Of a stretch of DNA of 64,000 nucleotides, positions 1 through 11,571 are shown one piece after another. The notes under the pieces are model-generated. The model was not told where the DNA came from. It was given only the letters and a program-made list of their open reading frames with translations, and searched no databases. Position 1 is the stretch's first letter, and each line of letters starts with the position of its first letter. Source of the stretch: Chamaecyparis obtusa (lineage: Eukaryota > Streptophyta > Pinopsida > Cupressales > Cupressaceae). Made by a program: the position numbers and the translations under genes. The stretch spans positions 1,389,001-1,453,000 of the forward strand of contig BSBK01003560.1 of the NCBI GenBank assembly GCA_027943335.1, read 5' to 3'.

Positions 1-44
1 GAGCCCTATTTTAATGTAATCTAATATTTCTAATTTAGGAAACT

Positions 45-702
45 TTGATGGGTGCAGGATTCAAATATGCAAATGAGAGTTGCTGCGGGATAGGGCATCT
101 GCGGGATAGGGCGTTTGAGAGCAGAGTTTTCCTGTACTCCCATTTCGAGGTTGTGTTTCCACCATGCAGATTACGTGTTTTGGGATGCCTTACTCAAATG
201 AGGAAAGAGTCCAATTGTCTCAAATGTAGGCATAAGAGTTCCAGCCCCAAAAAATGGGTGAATACCATCATGGGAATGGACAAAGAAGAGAGAGAGAGGA
301 AAAAGAAACAAACTAAAAAGATGACTACTAAAATAGTAGAGGAGATGAAGAAGGTTGAAGTTGTTCCTATGTAATAAGCACTTATAGATGATATTAATTT
401 TTAGGATATAGCTTATGCATCCACACAAGACATATATATATTTTCCTTTGATGCTCCTATGATTGACAGGGATACAACAAAGAAGAGTGATAAGAAGGAT
501 AAGAAAACTGCTCATCCAAAGAGTAGTGGTACAGAAGATCAAAGTGAAATAGGGGTCCCTCCTTCAAGGAACACAACTAGAAACAAAGAATAGGACATTG
601 TTCCTTTAGAGAAAACTATAGTGCTTAATGAGAAAGAGGAAGAGGAAAATACTAAGAAGGTTCAAGACACTACTAAGACAAGTGATGAATTTAAGTGGTA
701 AA
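45..702 (+). pseudogene. Decayed Lys/Glu-rich reading frame, unrecognised
   Basis: One frame can be followed from 45 to about 702. It opens for 109 codons to 374 and then continues through four more stops. The later part is strongly Lys/Glu/Thr-rich (for example KKSDKKDKKTAHPKSSG near 480-530 and EKEEEENTKKV near 630), with a basic stretch at the end of the first part. No catalytic motif or zinc knuckle is visible. The composition suits a disordered or gag-like segment of a dead retroelement. I do not recognise the family, and it could be chance composition. Confidence 0.25.
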
Positions 703-2200
703 CATTGATTCCTCATTGCTTCTAAAACAAAAATTGAAGCTTTCAATAGGTTCCTTCAAGGATCATTCCTCTCTCATTCAGAATAAAGAAGAGTGGGATG
801 CCTTAAGTAAGATAAAAGATAAGAGAAAGGTAGAAGCCTTTAATCAGTATGAAAATGCACACAATTGATATATTTTAGCATCACTTGAAATTATTTAAGG
901 AATGTGCTAATGAAGTTAAGTATGTGTTCTATCAATTTTTCTTGAAATGACCTAGTTTTTCAAAAAAGCATAAAGGGTGAGATTGACTCCATTGAGTCAT
1001 AGATCACACAATTGGCAATAATATATATAATATTTCAAAGGATAAGGATGCAGAAACTAGAGCTTAAATTGAGAAGCTTAATTCATAGCTTTCATTTCTT
1101 TAGGACTATAGGGAGTGGATAAAGAGACAGTTATATTAGTTGAGGGAATCAATGAATTGAGGCTTTCCTCATTTGAGAAGGAAGATCCTATCAGTTTTTG
1201 GGTTTTGGTCAAAACTAAATTTTCTATATTGGCCATGACTATGCAAACAAGGGTTTACAGTTTATTAAAAAACTTACAAACCCAATGTATAAATGTGTAT
1301 AAATAGAACCACACATTATCTAAATTATGACTAACTTTTATTAGAAATCACACCATTTTTACCTCTATCATTGCTTAAAGAATAATTAAGTTAAATTGAT
1401 TAATTAAAATGAAGGGAAAAAACTCAAACTAAAAAGTTAGCACATTTCACAACATAGAAAATTTTGAATTTGATGAAAGTTTTGAATAGTTTAGTAAATT
1501 AAATCTATTTTCAGATCAAACTACATGAAGATTTCAAAATTCAAGTGAATCAAATTTGCCCATTCTCATATGCCAATTTCTAACAATCATAAGACCGTGA
1601 GCCCTGTGTCTACAACAAAGAGTAAGCGGGAGGATTTGAAGCAAAGGTTATTGTAGGTTGAACTTGGCCTTGCAATTATAAAAGACGTTCAGACCTTGCC
1701 GAGTATTTCAAATAAACTGTGAGTACCATGTTTACAGTGGCATTTCTATGCAGGACAAATACAAAGGTAAAACTGTGCCATTAAAATCTCAGTGATTGTT
1801 TTTTTTCAAAACTACATTCCAAAACCATTGATTATGCATTGGTTATATGGCATTGCATCCTAAACCCTAGTTGCAGCTTTCATAATTCTCAGTCATAGAA
1901 TTTACAAACCATACTCAAACACCAATAAACATACACATTGATTCATATATCACATTGATTCAATACCAGAGATGAGTACAAGAATCGAAAATGACAATGC
2001 AGTATGTGGTAATGCGAAATATAGCAGACACGATCACATATTAACATACCTCAAACTCTGGAAGATAAGAAATGTGCTATTAACCTTGGGAGAATTGAGC
2101 GTTGTTGCGGAATAAGCTCCGCTAGTCCGCTCAGCTCCTTAGCTCAGTGAAAATCCCAATTCACGCGCTCACTCACTGCCGTAAAAATGAAAATGATTGA
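703..2200. other. Noncoding stretch, nothing recognised
   Basis: AT-rich DNA. The only open frame of note is a 63-codon one at 1115-1306 with no recognisable content. No tRNA, repeat array or LTR boundary was seen. Confidence 0.4.
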
Positions 2201-2204
2201 AATG

Positions 2205-2390
2205 TTCTTTTTAACTAATATGCCCGTGTTCGTCGAACTTTCAATAGGCATATATTCATCGAAAGTTCGACGAACATGGGGATAGATTTAAAAAAAAACA
2301 ATTTTTTTCCTTCTATACCCCGACCAACCTAAACCATTTTCATTAATGGTCAAAAATAATGGTCGAAAAATGATGTCAAATGTACTAGTG
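2205..2390 (+). mobile_element. Right terminus of a CACTA (En/Spm-type) transposon with subterminal hairpin
   Basis: The segment ends in TGTACTAGTG. CACTA elements end in CACTA...TAGTG, and the reverse complement of this end (CACTAGTACATTTGA) matches the left end at 40236. A hairpin lies about 110 bp inside: arms 2223-2242 and 2261-2280, 20 bp with one G-T pair, 18-nt loop. Between hairpin and terminus are short GACCA/TGGTC repeats of the kind expected in CACTA subterminal regions. The same layout recurs at 7813-7992. The left end of this copy was not found and may lie outside the window. Confidence 0.6.
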
Positions 2391-3143
2391 AAAATTATCT
2401 CAAAGAACAAAACTACATGGAAGACATGAGCGGTGATTAAAAGTATCGCTTAGCCATAACAAATGAATCATGAACATATTAGTTGATAACGATAATATAA
2501 GCACTGAGCGTCAATTAATAAGAAAGACTAATCCCTGTCGGCAAACACTAATTAGAAGAAGGAATTGATTAAAACAAAATTATCATGGACAAGCACAAGA
2601 AGTAAATAGTGACCACCGGTTGAAAGGACATGGTTAACTCTAATTGATAATGGAAAGGTACGGTGATTATGAATAACCATAAGACCTATCCTTTGGTGAC
2701 ATGACTCATTCTTTCCATCCCAAGCTATAAGAAGGCATTCATAACCTCTCAAGGAATCAACGAACATATAAAAGAATAAATACCAAAAACATTAATAGGT
2801 TTCAAAGATTGATATATATACTTACACCAGCAATCATGATAATAGAATTGGACATCGAGTAAGTTAAGACACATGGTAAGAAATACCAAAGATAGAAATC
2901 TGAATAAGAGGAATAATGTTTGTCACGGAGGACAAGGCTGTCTCATTTCAATATTAAGATAATCCAACATACGATCATTATTTTCACAGCAATCGCCTTA
3001 TTATTGCCTTGCATTGCTAACACGGAAATAGCCATTAGGATATGATATGGACTGAGAAATTTATATAATATTAATAATAATCAGAATTATATATATGTAT
3101 ATTATGATTTATACATTTGTATATATAGTAGTAATACACGTGA

Positions 3144-3146
<3 letters not shown>

Positions 3147-3175
<29 letters not shown>
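3147..3175. repeat. (AT)n microsatellite
   Basis: An uninterrupted alternating A/T run of about 13-14 dinucleotides in very AT-rich surroundings (about 3060-3220). Confidence 0.9.
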
Positions 3176-3807
3176 GAAGCATAATGACATATGATAATAG
3201 AAAATTGATTTAAATATTATATATTACACTGCCAACTCCATAATTCACTATCAAAGAATGCGATAGCAAACATTCAACCAAACATGAAATATATGAAAAC
3301 TATTGCATCAAATACTGAATAACAATAAGAGTATTCAACTGGGAATCGACATCCTCATAGTTAGAAAAAATAAAAATTACAATCAAAAAGTTTAAGTCAG
3401 ACCCAAAAAGGGGGGATTTTAGAGAAAAACAAGTAATGACCGAAAAAGGATCATTACATTGTAATACCAAGGTCTTGACTGGTGTGGGAACAGTCACTGT
3501 TTAGCAGGGTACAGTCAGCAGTCCCATTGTATTCTCCAAAGATGTGAAGGCACTCCCACCTCTATACTAACTGTGGTTTGGGTGGGAGATGCCATAGTGT
3601 ATTATATGTGTTAAATATGGTCTTAAATGTAGGGAAAAGTGCAAAGTGGAAGAATAGTGTTTGACTGGTGAACACACAGCAGTAGGTGTACTTTGAGGGC
3701 ACCAAATGATGGCTGTGAGTGATTGGAAGATTGGAGAGAGTAATTAAGGGTTGGAGATGTTTATTGGAATGTATTGGAGAGTGTTTGAACTATATTTGAA
3801 GAAGTAA

Positions 3808-3917
3808 CTAATTTGAAATCTCTCTGTTCTTAATTTCGTCCACGGTTACATAATGGTAAGATGGATTAAACTTTGGAATGATATTTTATTTGAAATATTA
3901 TTATCCAGAAAGTTCGG
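3808..3917 (+). repeat. Left arm of a long diverged inverted repeat
   Basis: The reverse complement of 5699-5807 aligns with this stretch at roughly three bases in four, with shared blocks CTCTGTTCTTAA, AAGATGGATT and AACTTTGGAATGA. Weaker similarity continues outward and inward (about 3700-4060 against 5560-5960). No open frame is kept in the arms. It may be the terminal part of an old element or a local inverted duplication. Confidence 0.55.
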
Positions 3918-5698
3918 TATTCGAAGGTCTCTGTTGGAGTTAGTATTTGGCATCGGATTTTGTTTGATGGAGGATGTTTAGCGTTTCATTGAATCTATTT
4001 TATTGCTTATTGAAAATCGATAATTAAAAACTATTTGGGATGTGTGGATCAGAATTTTATGTTGAAAAGATCTCTATTTCGATCGAATGTGTTTTTATTT
4101 TGGTATCTAGTTTTATGGAGGGAAGTTAAAGTTTATTGAAGTCAGTTATATATATATTGGAGGGATATTAATGTTTGTTGAATATCGGGTTTGAGAACCA
4201 ATTTCGTAGCTATCAGTTTTGATTATATTTGTTGATACATATATCGGTTTTGTGGAAGGAATTAATAGTTTAATTGGAAATCAATTTTGGTTTCTCAATA
4301 GAAATCGATAATCGAGCTATTTGGAATTTATGTGAATCAATTATTGAGAACAGTTTGTTTTAACTAGTTCGCATGGCAATGGATGGTTCATCACATATTA
4401 TAGGACTGCATGCATCTAAAGTCTAATTTGTTTGTAGTTCATGGTGACTATTTATCTATCAATGAAACCAAGTGTTAAACACTCGGAAGGGATAAGTTTA
4501 TAACGGTTTTTCAAGAATCAGTTTATTAAGATTATGATGACTTCATATTATGGAATGGGGATTATGTTAAGGTCAGTTTTGTTCAGTTTCAACAGTCTCA
4601 TTTGAAAAGACCGAGTAGAAATAATTGGTGGAACCATTTGGAATAGACTTCGAATCATAGTGCATGTTGTTGTGACAGACCCATGTAATGGAGTAGCCAT
4701 CTATCAATTATCTGATCGTAATGAATCACCGATTGGTGGAGTAACATCACAGTGAACCAGTGTTGGTATATTGTTAAGTGTTTATTGTTATTAGAATGTT
4801 ATAAGGTTATGAATCTCTCGTTGATATTCAGAACTAAAGAAAGACAAGAAGTATTTGCAGATTTTTAGAATGTTTTAATGTTGTGTTGAGAAAGCTTATA
4901 AAAGATATATGCAATTTTGAATCCTTAAAATCTTGACATTGTTCAACTTAATATAACAACATAGAGTTAAGAGTGCTCTCTTTGACTAATCATTAAACAA
5001 ATGCACCAAACAGCTTATCCACTGTTCCTTACTACAAATACCAGGTTTAACACACAATCCCCTTTGAATATCATTTGAGATGGTCTTCGATATCTTTTGA
5101 CTGAATGCAAGAAATACTATCACAACAAATTCACTCTCGGGTCACTCCAGGAAGTAACTGTTGAAAAATGTGTCTTAAAGTATAACCTGAACTTAACAGT
5201 CTACATAATGTCAATCATATAAACCAAAACTGGAGTGAGATTCATTAAATGTTTCTTGTGGAATCGCTGCAGATATGCATATATTCATGACTTAGAAATT
5301 TAGGTTCTAAATCTGTTCTCTGTCAAACATAATGACTCTACGCGGCATGAACAGTTTAGTAACAACCAATACAAATGCACAAATGGTTCCTTAAAACTGT
5401 ACTGATTTAACATAAACCATCAAACCGATCACCATGTACTTTCTAGCCATATGTATTAAGACTACAACTCAAAACCAAAAGGATCAAATTCGGTTCATAT
5501 GAATAGAATGTTCGTATTCCCGATTTCAATAAACAATTAATCTTCTCCCAATAAAAAAAATTGATAACTGTCATATTCAAAAAATTGAAACATATATATT
5601 AAACAGCTTCAAGAAACTTGATTCCATAAATAAGAAACCCTTGATACTGAATATCAAAATAAAACAGACATCTTCGATTCAAACCGATTTCTTCCAAA

Positions 5699-5807
5699 CC
5701 GAAATATTTGAATAATAACATTTCAATACAATTTCATTCCAAAGTTCAATCCATCTTAATGTTATGTAATTGTATACAAACTTAAGAACAGAGGAATTGC
5801 AAATTAG
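5699..5807 (-). repeat. Right arm of the long diverged inverted repeat
   Basis: Partner of 3808-3917 on the opposite strand. The arms are about 1.8 kb apart. The spacer (3918-5698) is noncoding and shows only scattered further complementarity. Confidence 0.55.
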
Positions 5808-7739
5808 AAAATGAAGAATCAAAACATATCAATAGAAATACCAATTCTTCTATTCATTCTGTAATTCCCATTACATCTACATCGATACTCAACATCCTCT
5901 AAAACTACTCCCCTACTACTTCTCAAGTTGGATTTTTAATAGCATAGTAAAAGAAGTTTCAACAGGTTGTAACCGGATAACAAGCCACTAATTGTTCCCA
6001 AAACAGCTTTTAGGTGTCATTTTGGGTGATTTGAATTTCTAGTCTCTCTATTTTTCCCAATGTATATATCATTTATTTGAGACTTAGTTTTAGCTTCAGT
6101 CCTACTAGTATCATTTAATTAAGACTAAGTCTTAGCTTAATTTCTGCTTGTTTTCGATGGGTAGTCATTTTTTGGTAACACAAAGTTTTAGTACCCATGT
6201 GAAATAGTGGATCTCATATCTGATTGCAGGATGGATCTTTTGTACATGATTTGTTGTATTCCTCTATTTTGTTCAATGTGAATATAATTTAGTTAGACTT
6301 ACTTTAAGCTTAATTATGCTTTTTTAGAAAGACCTAATGGGTCGTTCTTTAGTTTCTACATACTAGCTGAAAGTGAGAGTCGCTAACTTGCTATTTATGA
6401 AAGAGTCCTTGGGTTTCAAAGAGGACAAAAGTGAGCTTTAATAGCACCCAGGTGCCACTTGTTAATGCAGAGCGCTTACAACTTCAGCTAAAGTAAGCCC
6501 AACAAAATCACTTCAAATAGTAAACAACTATTTCACTAATGTTTGGTAAGTTCTATAGTTTGTAGTCTTTCAGATTCAGAGAAAAAAAAACTTGTTTCCC
6601 TTAATAATTGGTCTCCAAGGAATTTGCAAGTCTGTCAAACAACTCTTATAACTAGTTACCCACAGCACATTGTGTTAGATCAGTTTCTTGTTATCAATTC
6701 CCTTAATGTTCTCTGTTCCAGGTTTGTTAACTTTGCAAGGTACTCTAAATTCACAAACATTTCTAATACTCTGAATTCTTTAACTTTCAGCCAATCTACA
6801 ACTGTGTTCCTTTTATTCAAAGATTTCAGTCTTAAGTTTTGATACTGATCTCTCAGGTTCCTCTATTTTATCTGGACCCTACAGAACAACAAATTTGATC
6901 TGGCACCTTCAACCAATCTCAGAGACACTTTGATCTAGATGATCAAGCTAGACTAGTGTTGACTGGTCTGGTTCGATGGTGGGTACTTAAATTTTGTTAT
7001 TGTTGTCCTTGTCAATGATCACAGTCCTGAACTTGATGGGTTATCCAACTTCCAATCACTGTTTCAATGTTTCAACATTTTCTTTCATTTCCCTATTTGG
7101 CTCGAAGCATTCGACTGTACCCAGTTTAGGGCATCAAATCTAGAAGCAACGTTCTAGTTTCCCAAATTCTACATGCTTAGTATTATTATTACATATTTCC
7201 TTGGCTTGCTTCTCGCCATTGGCATTGAAGGCCAGTGGGAAAATGCAAGTCAAGGCTATTGTTCCATGTCCAAAACTGGTAAGGAACTTCCGGCATGGAC
7301 TGTCAAAAGTTTGAGGCTGCGGTACACACAAAATGTAATACAATGTTCACAGATCTAAGTTTCAAAACATAGATGCATTGATAATCAACTCGCAGTATTA
7401 GTTAATCACTGCTTCATGAATTGATAAGAACAAATTAGTTTAAAACCCTAGCATGCTCGACGGTGAACTCTAGATAGAATGATAAGTATTGCTGCAACAA
7501 TCGGATCAGTTATTACATTCCTCAATAGTTTAAACACACAAGCATGATATTACTTGCCAGTCGACTGTCAACAGTTGACCCAAATTTATAAATAGAAAAA
7601 AAAATGAATATAGAATGAATTTGTGGAAATGCTAATTTATCATATTAACTGTAACAGTCGAGAACCTTAGAAGACATACTCAGACTTTGAAGGGTCTGCT
7701 GTTTGAAAATCCCCAAATCGAAGGCAAGCATTCACTGTA

Positions 7740-7992
7740 CCTCATTCAACTTCACCCGCGTTCGCTTGCGCTAAAGTGAAGTGGTCAAATGAAGTTTCAT
7801 TTTTTTATTTTTTTTACTTTTAATCCCGTTTTGGTCTCAATTTCTACCAACACATCGTTGGTCGAAATTGAGACCAACACAGGCATAAAAGTAAAAAAAA
7901 ACAAAAGTTTTCCTTTGTAATGCGACCAAGCTAAACATTTTTATGATATGGTCAAATTTTTAAGTCAAAATTTAAGGTGAAATGTACTAGTG
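7740..7992 (+). mobile_element. Second CACTA right terminus with subterminal hairpin
   Basis: It ends in AAATGTACTAGTG, the same terminus as at 2390. The last 100 bp can be aligned with 2290-2390: shared CGACCAA-CTAAAC, ATGGTCAAA and the terminal 12 bases. Inside it is a long hairpin, arms about 7813-7851 and 7857-7894 with a 5-nt loop (ACATC). The hairpin position relative to the end matches the first copy while the arm sequence differs. Confidence 0.6.
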
Positions 7993-9960
7993 TTTTAATG
8001 GACCCTAGTTCGAGTGCACATAAAAGATGACTTGATGATTTTCATGGGATGTCACTTGGGACATGTTTTCCTCACCTATCATTTAACATCTGTAGTTGGT
8101 TACAACTCTCATAGTTCAATTTTGATATGTTTCAGAGGTACCCATTTGGAGGTCAATGCCCAAATCTGCACTTCGCATTCTGTTTGGTTTTTACTGAATG
8201 ACCTACTTTGGAGGTTTTCATCTAACACCGGGTTAATAGTCATCGCATAAGGATTATTGCACTGCATTGTAGGCGTGAGAGTGTATCTCTATGCCCATTT
8301 TCAGATTCTTGAAAGTTTGTATGATTAGTTTACTAGGGCTCTTCTATTTGCATTCTATCCAGTTTGTCTGAACGTGAGAATGTAGAAATTTAAGTAGCCC
8401 TCTCTGAGATCATACAAATTGCACCTTGTTAGTGATCTTGAGAAATTGAATATTGTTTTATACTTTAGACATGGAAATAATATTTTCGGATGATTTCGAG
8501 ATCATGACCAATCCGTTTGACCACTTTGCTCAATCAGTTTCAAATCTGATTTCTACATTTTTCATTGTTTTCAGTTCAAGATGTTCAGAGGGGGTGACTT
8601 TGAGGTTTATTTTTGCATAATCAGTTAATCATTTTGGAAATCTGAATATAACCCTATTTTCTACATATGAGAGAGAATCTACATCCAAGGTTTCTCATTT
8701 GATGGGTTTGCAAAGTTAGAACAAAAGGTGTTTTATATTGATGAATAGTGCTGACATGATCGACTTCACAGAGTGACCATTTTAAAAAATTGATAACTTA
8801 GTGCTAGATGATCATTTTGAGATGAGGGTTGTTTCCTTGTTTTCATTGTATATGAATATTCTTCCAGAACAAGTGGTTCAACCCCATCTCATCATTTGAT
8901 ATTTTATTGCATCTTCTTCAAAGGCAGTTCCCAGTGACTGTATTTTGCATTTGCAGAGCAAGTTTAAACAAGTGTTTTCAACTTTTAAAATATTTCACCG
9001 TGTGTAAGATTGTGGATAACCGTCTAGTGGAGTGACTCACTATACTACAAATTTCATGTGCGCCAACTATTAATATCTTGTGATAAGTTCTGATCAGTCT
9101 TTTAAAGGCGTGACTTGAGACATTTTATTCAACTGGGCGACTTCGCAAAGTTATTAAAATCAAAGGTTTTTAAATGACTAGCTTTGTTCATATCTGTTCC
9201 AGATGCACATGCCAGTTACTCAGTTCATATTTTGAGGCTCAATTGATTGAAATCAAAAAAATTTTAGGCTAGACCCACTTGGGGGCCTAGCCTGCCTCAT
9301 TATTTTAAAGGAAAAATTTGTCGTTGCGCCAGACATGCCATCTATATTTTGCGCTATTGGTGAGTTCTTTTCTACCTGGCATATGCGTGATTTCATTGTT
9401 GCCAGGAATGGTTTCTTTTTGTCGATGGGTCCGAGTGGATTTGTGCATGTGTGTGTTTCCTTTTATTCTGGCTCTTGCCTTATGGTGGCTACACGTACCT
9501 TCCATGTATCTCTAGCTACAAGAAATGTGTGGCTGTAAGTATTTGTATGGGTTGTACACACTAAAAGATGGTGCTTTGTGCACTAAATATTGAAGGCTAT
9601 ACACACCAAACATTTTAATGAAGGCTGAAAATTATTAAAAGAAGGTTGCAGGCATAATCCAAAGTGTGTGTGTATGCCTCATGATTGTGCACACACCATT
9701 CATGGTGTTGCACATACTTTGCAGAAGTTTGTGCGCACCAAAAGACATAACTATTCACACCTTTTTAATGCTACCTTTCCACCATACACACCAGATAGTA
9801 AAGAGGTTACACATGTGTTAATGTATGTTGGGTGCACTATTTGTCAAAGGGCAGTGCGTGCATATTGGAGAGGCATGCACATACCTTCCTTGAGGTAGTG
9901 CACACACCCTTTGGGGTGTTGCACGTGCCTCCAAGGGGCTATGCATGCTCCTTTTTAGGT
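7993..9960. other. Noncoding DNA, degenerate GCACACACC-rich part near 9540-9960
   Basis: Overlapping open frames at 9305-9538 on both strands are mutual shadows with no recognisable content. From about 9540 the words GTGCACACACC and GTGTTGCAC recur at irregular spacing, which looks like decayed short repeats. Confidence 0.35.
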
Positions 9961-9973
9961 GCTGCTCGCAGGG

Positions 9974-10053
9974 CCAGTGAGATGAAGAAAACATGGTGCA
10001 TGCAGGTATGGTCCCCCATACCTACACACACCATGTTTTCTTCATCTCACTGG
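9974..10053. repeat. Near-perfect foldback, ~38-bp arms
   Basis: The left arm 9974-10011 pairs with 10016-10053 around a loop of about 4 nt. The outer 25 bp are essentially perfect (CCAGTGAGATGAAGAAAACA at the left arm, its complement at the right). The inner part has a small bulge. Size and near-perfect pairing resemble a young inverted duplication able to make small RNAs or a small hairpin element. No mature miRNA family is recognised. Confidence 0.7.
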
Positions 10054-10550
10054 GCATACTTGCACTAATATATCACCACATTGTTTCACTATTTGCAATA
10101 AATAGATTGGGTCTCCAATCAGATCAGTTTATGTTTACCAAATTACTAGCATACTTTTAGCCTATGCCAAAATGTGAGCTTTGAAACAATGTATGGATTT
10201 CCATCAAATTTAACCCTTTTCAGTAAAATGCAATTTATTTGGTAGTTGGGTTCAATCAAATAAGCCAAGACATAAAAATTAGACTCCAGCTAGAATTAGC
10301 TATTGTCCCCTTCAACTTGTTTCAAGTTATATTATAGGCTTGTATTATGTGCTGAACACTTTTCTTTGATGGGGCCCTCCTTGCTTTCAAAGAAATAAGT
10401 TAAATATGCAATTAGATTATAAAATGAGGAAATAGGTTAGTGAAATTGAAAATCCTCCCATGATTACCACTGGTAATGTCATTGTATGCCAGACATATAT
10501 TGAATCGCACTGCACATTTTCCATGTTTTGATCAGTCACCTTTAAATGCA

Positions 10551-10965
10551 TTTGGTTGAGGCTACGGGACTTTCCTGGAGCTTTTATATGGCAATTTGAT
10601 CAGAATGGATATAAGTACATCTCATCTAGTCTTCTTGACAAAAGGATGGTGGATATAGTTGCACATAACTCTGAAACCTTAAAGTGCGCTATGCATTAGG
10701 AATATATACTATATAAACCAAAAAATAGCTATTAAGTTTTGGATAATCCAAAAAAGATATTGGAAGTTTAACTACAAAGTATTATAAAGTTGTTTCTTAT
10801 TGATTATACATGTTTCCATGTAAATGCACATTGATAGAGAATAAAAATCTACACTAGAAATCAGAATATTGTTCATTAGATCAAACATGGCCACGAGACT
10901 TTCCTAGAACTCTTATATGGCAATTTGATCAAAATGGATATAAGCACATCTCATCTAGTATAGTT
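10551..10965 (+). repeat. Direct repeat, ~80 bp, copies about 330 bp apart
   Basis: About 10560-10640 and 10890-10965 share GACTTTCCT and a nearly identical run around ATATGGCAATTTGATCA, then GGATATAAG-ACATCTCATCTAGT. Noncoding. It probably reflects a local duplication or two copies of one repeat. Confidence 0.6.
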
Positions 10966-11523
10966 ATAACTACAATCCCTATCAAGATCTACTTTAGCAC
11001 TCTACTTTCTTTTTAATTTAATAGATGATTTTATACCGTACTCTCTTCTTTATATAGCTAGAAGGACTTTAACAGAGTTACAAGTGGTAGAATCGACAGT
11101 TCACTTCATATTCCATTCAGTATTAGTTGAGCCAAAATTGTACAATTGGGTGAAAACTGCAGGTTTGGTTTCTCCTGTGCTTTTGGTCCCACAAAATCCT
11201 ATATTTGGGTTATAGGAAGAATTCTTCCCTCATTTGCGAATATCTTCTACTTATTACATCTGAAATTGATATGAATCCTTGTAATGAAATTTCAATGCCC
11301 ACAATCAAGATAGGGATCAACATAACTAGTGAAATAAAAGTCTTGGTTAAACTCATATCATCAACTACCACAATCATCAATCCCTTTATCTTTGCTAACT
11401 TGTCCGTTGCATTTTCCTTCAGTTGAGAGCCTCTGTAATTCTTTGCATCATTTTCCGTATTCAAACTCTCCTTCTAATAACATTCACTTGCATCCTTCAG
11501 TTATAGTTTCAAATACTTCATTG

Positions 11524-11571
11524 TGATAGTGACACAGGGAAGTGCATTATGATAGTGACACAGGGAAGTGC
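11524..11571 (+). repeat. Short tandem duplication (about 25 bp x 2)
   Basis: The block GATAGTGACACAGGGAAGTG occurs twice in immediate succession. Confidence 0.85.

Larger units (their letters stand above)
2391..7739. other. Noncoding DNA apart from the inverted repeat
   Basis: Frames are short (99 codons at most, at 6543-6842) and without recognisable motifs. The region is bounded by two CACTA right ends, so part of it may be the interior of a non-autonomous element ending at 7992. I could not find the left terminus of that element. Confidence 0.35.

Noticed and set aside
9305..9538. Overlapping 65-67-codon frames on both strands
   Set aside because: Mutual shadows without known motif; no support from neighbouring sequence.
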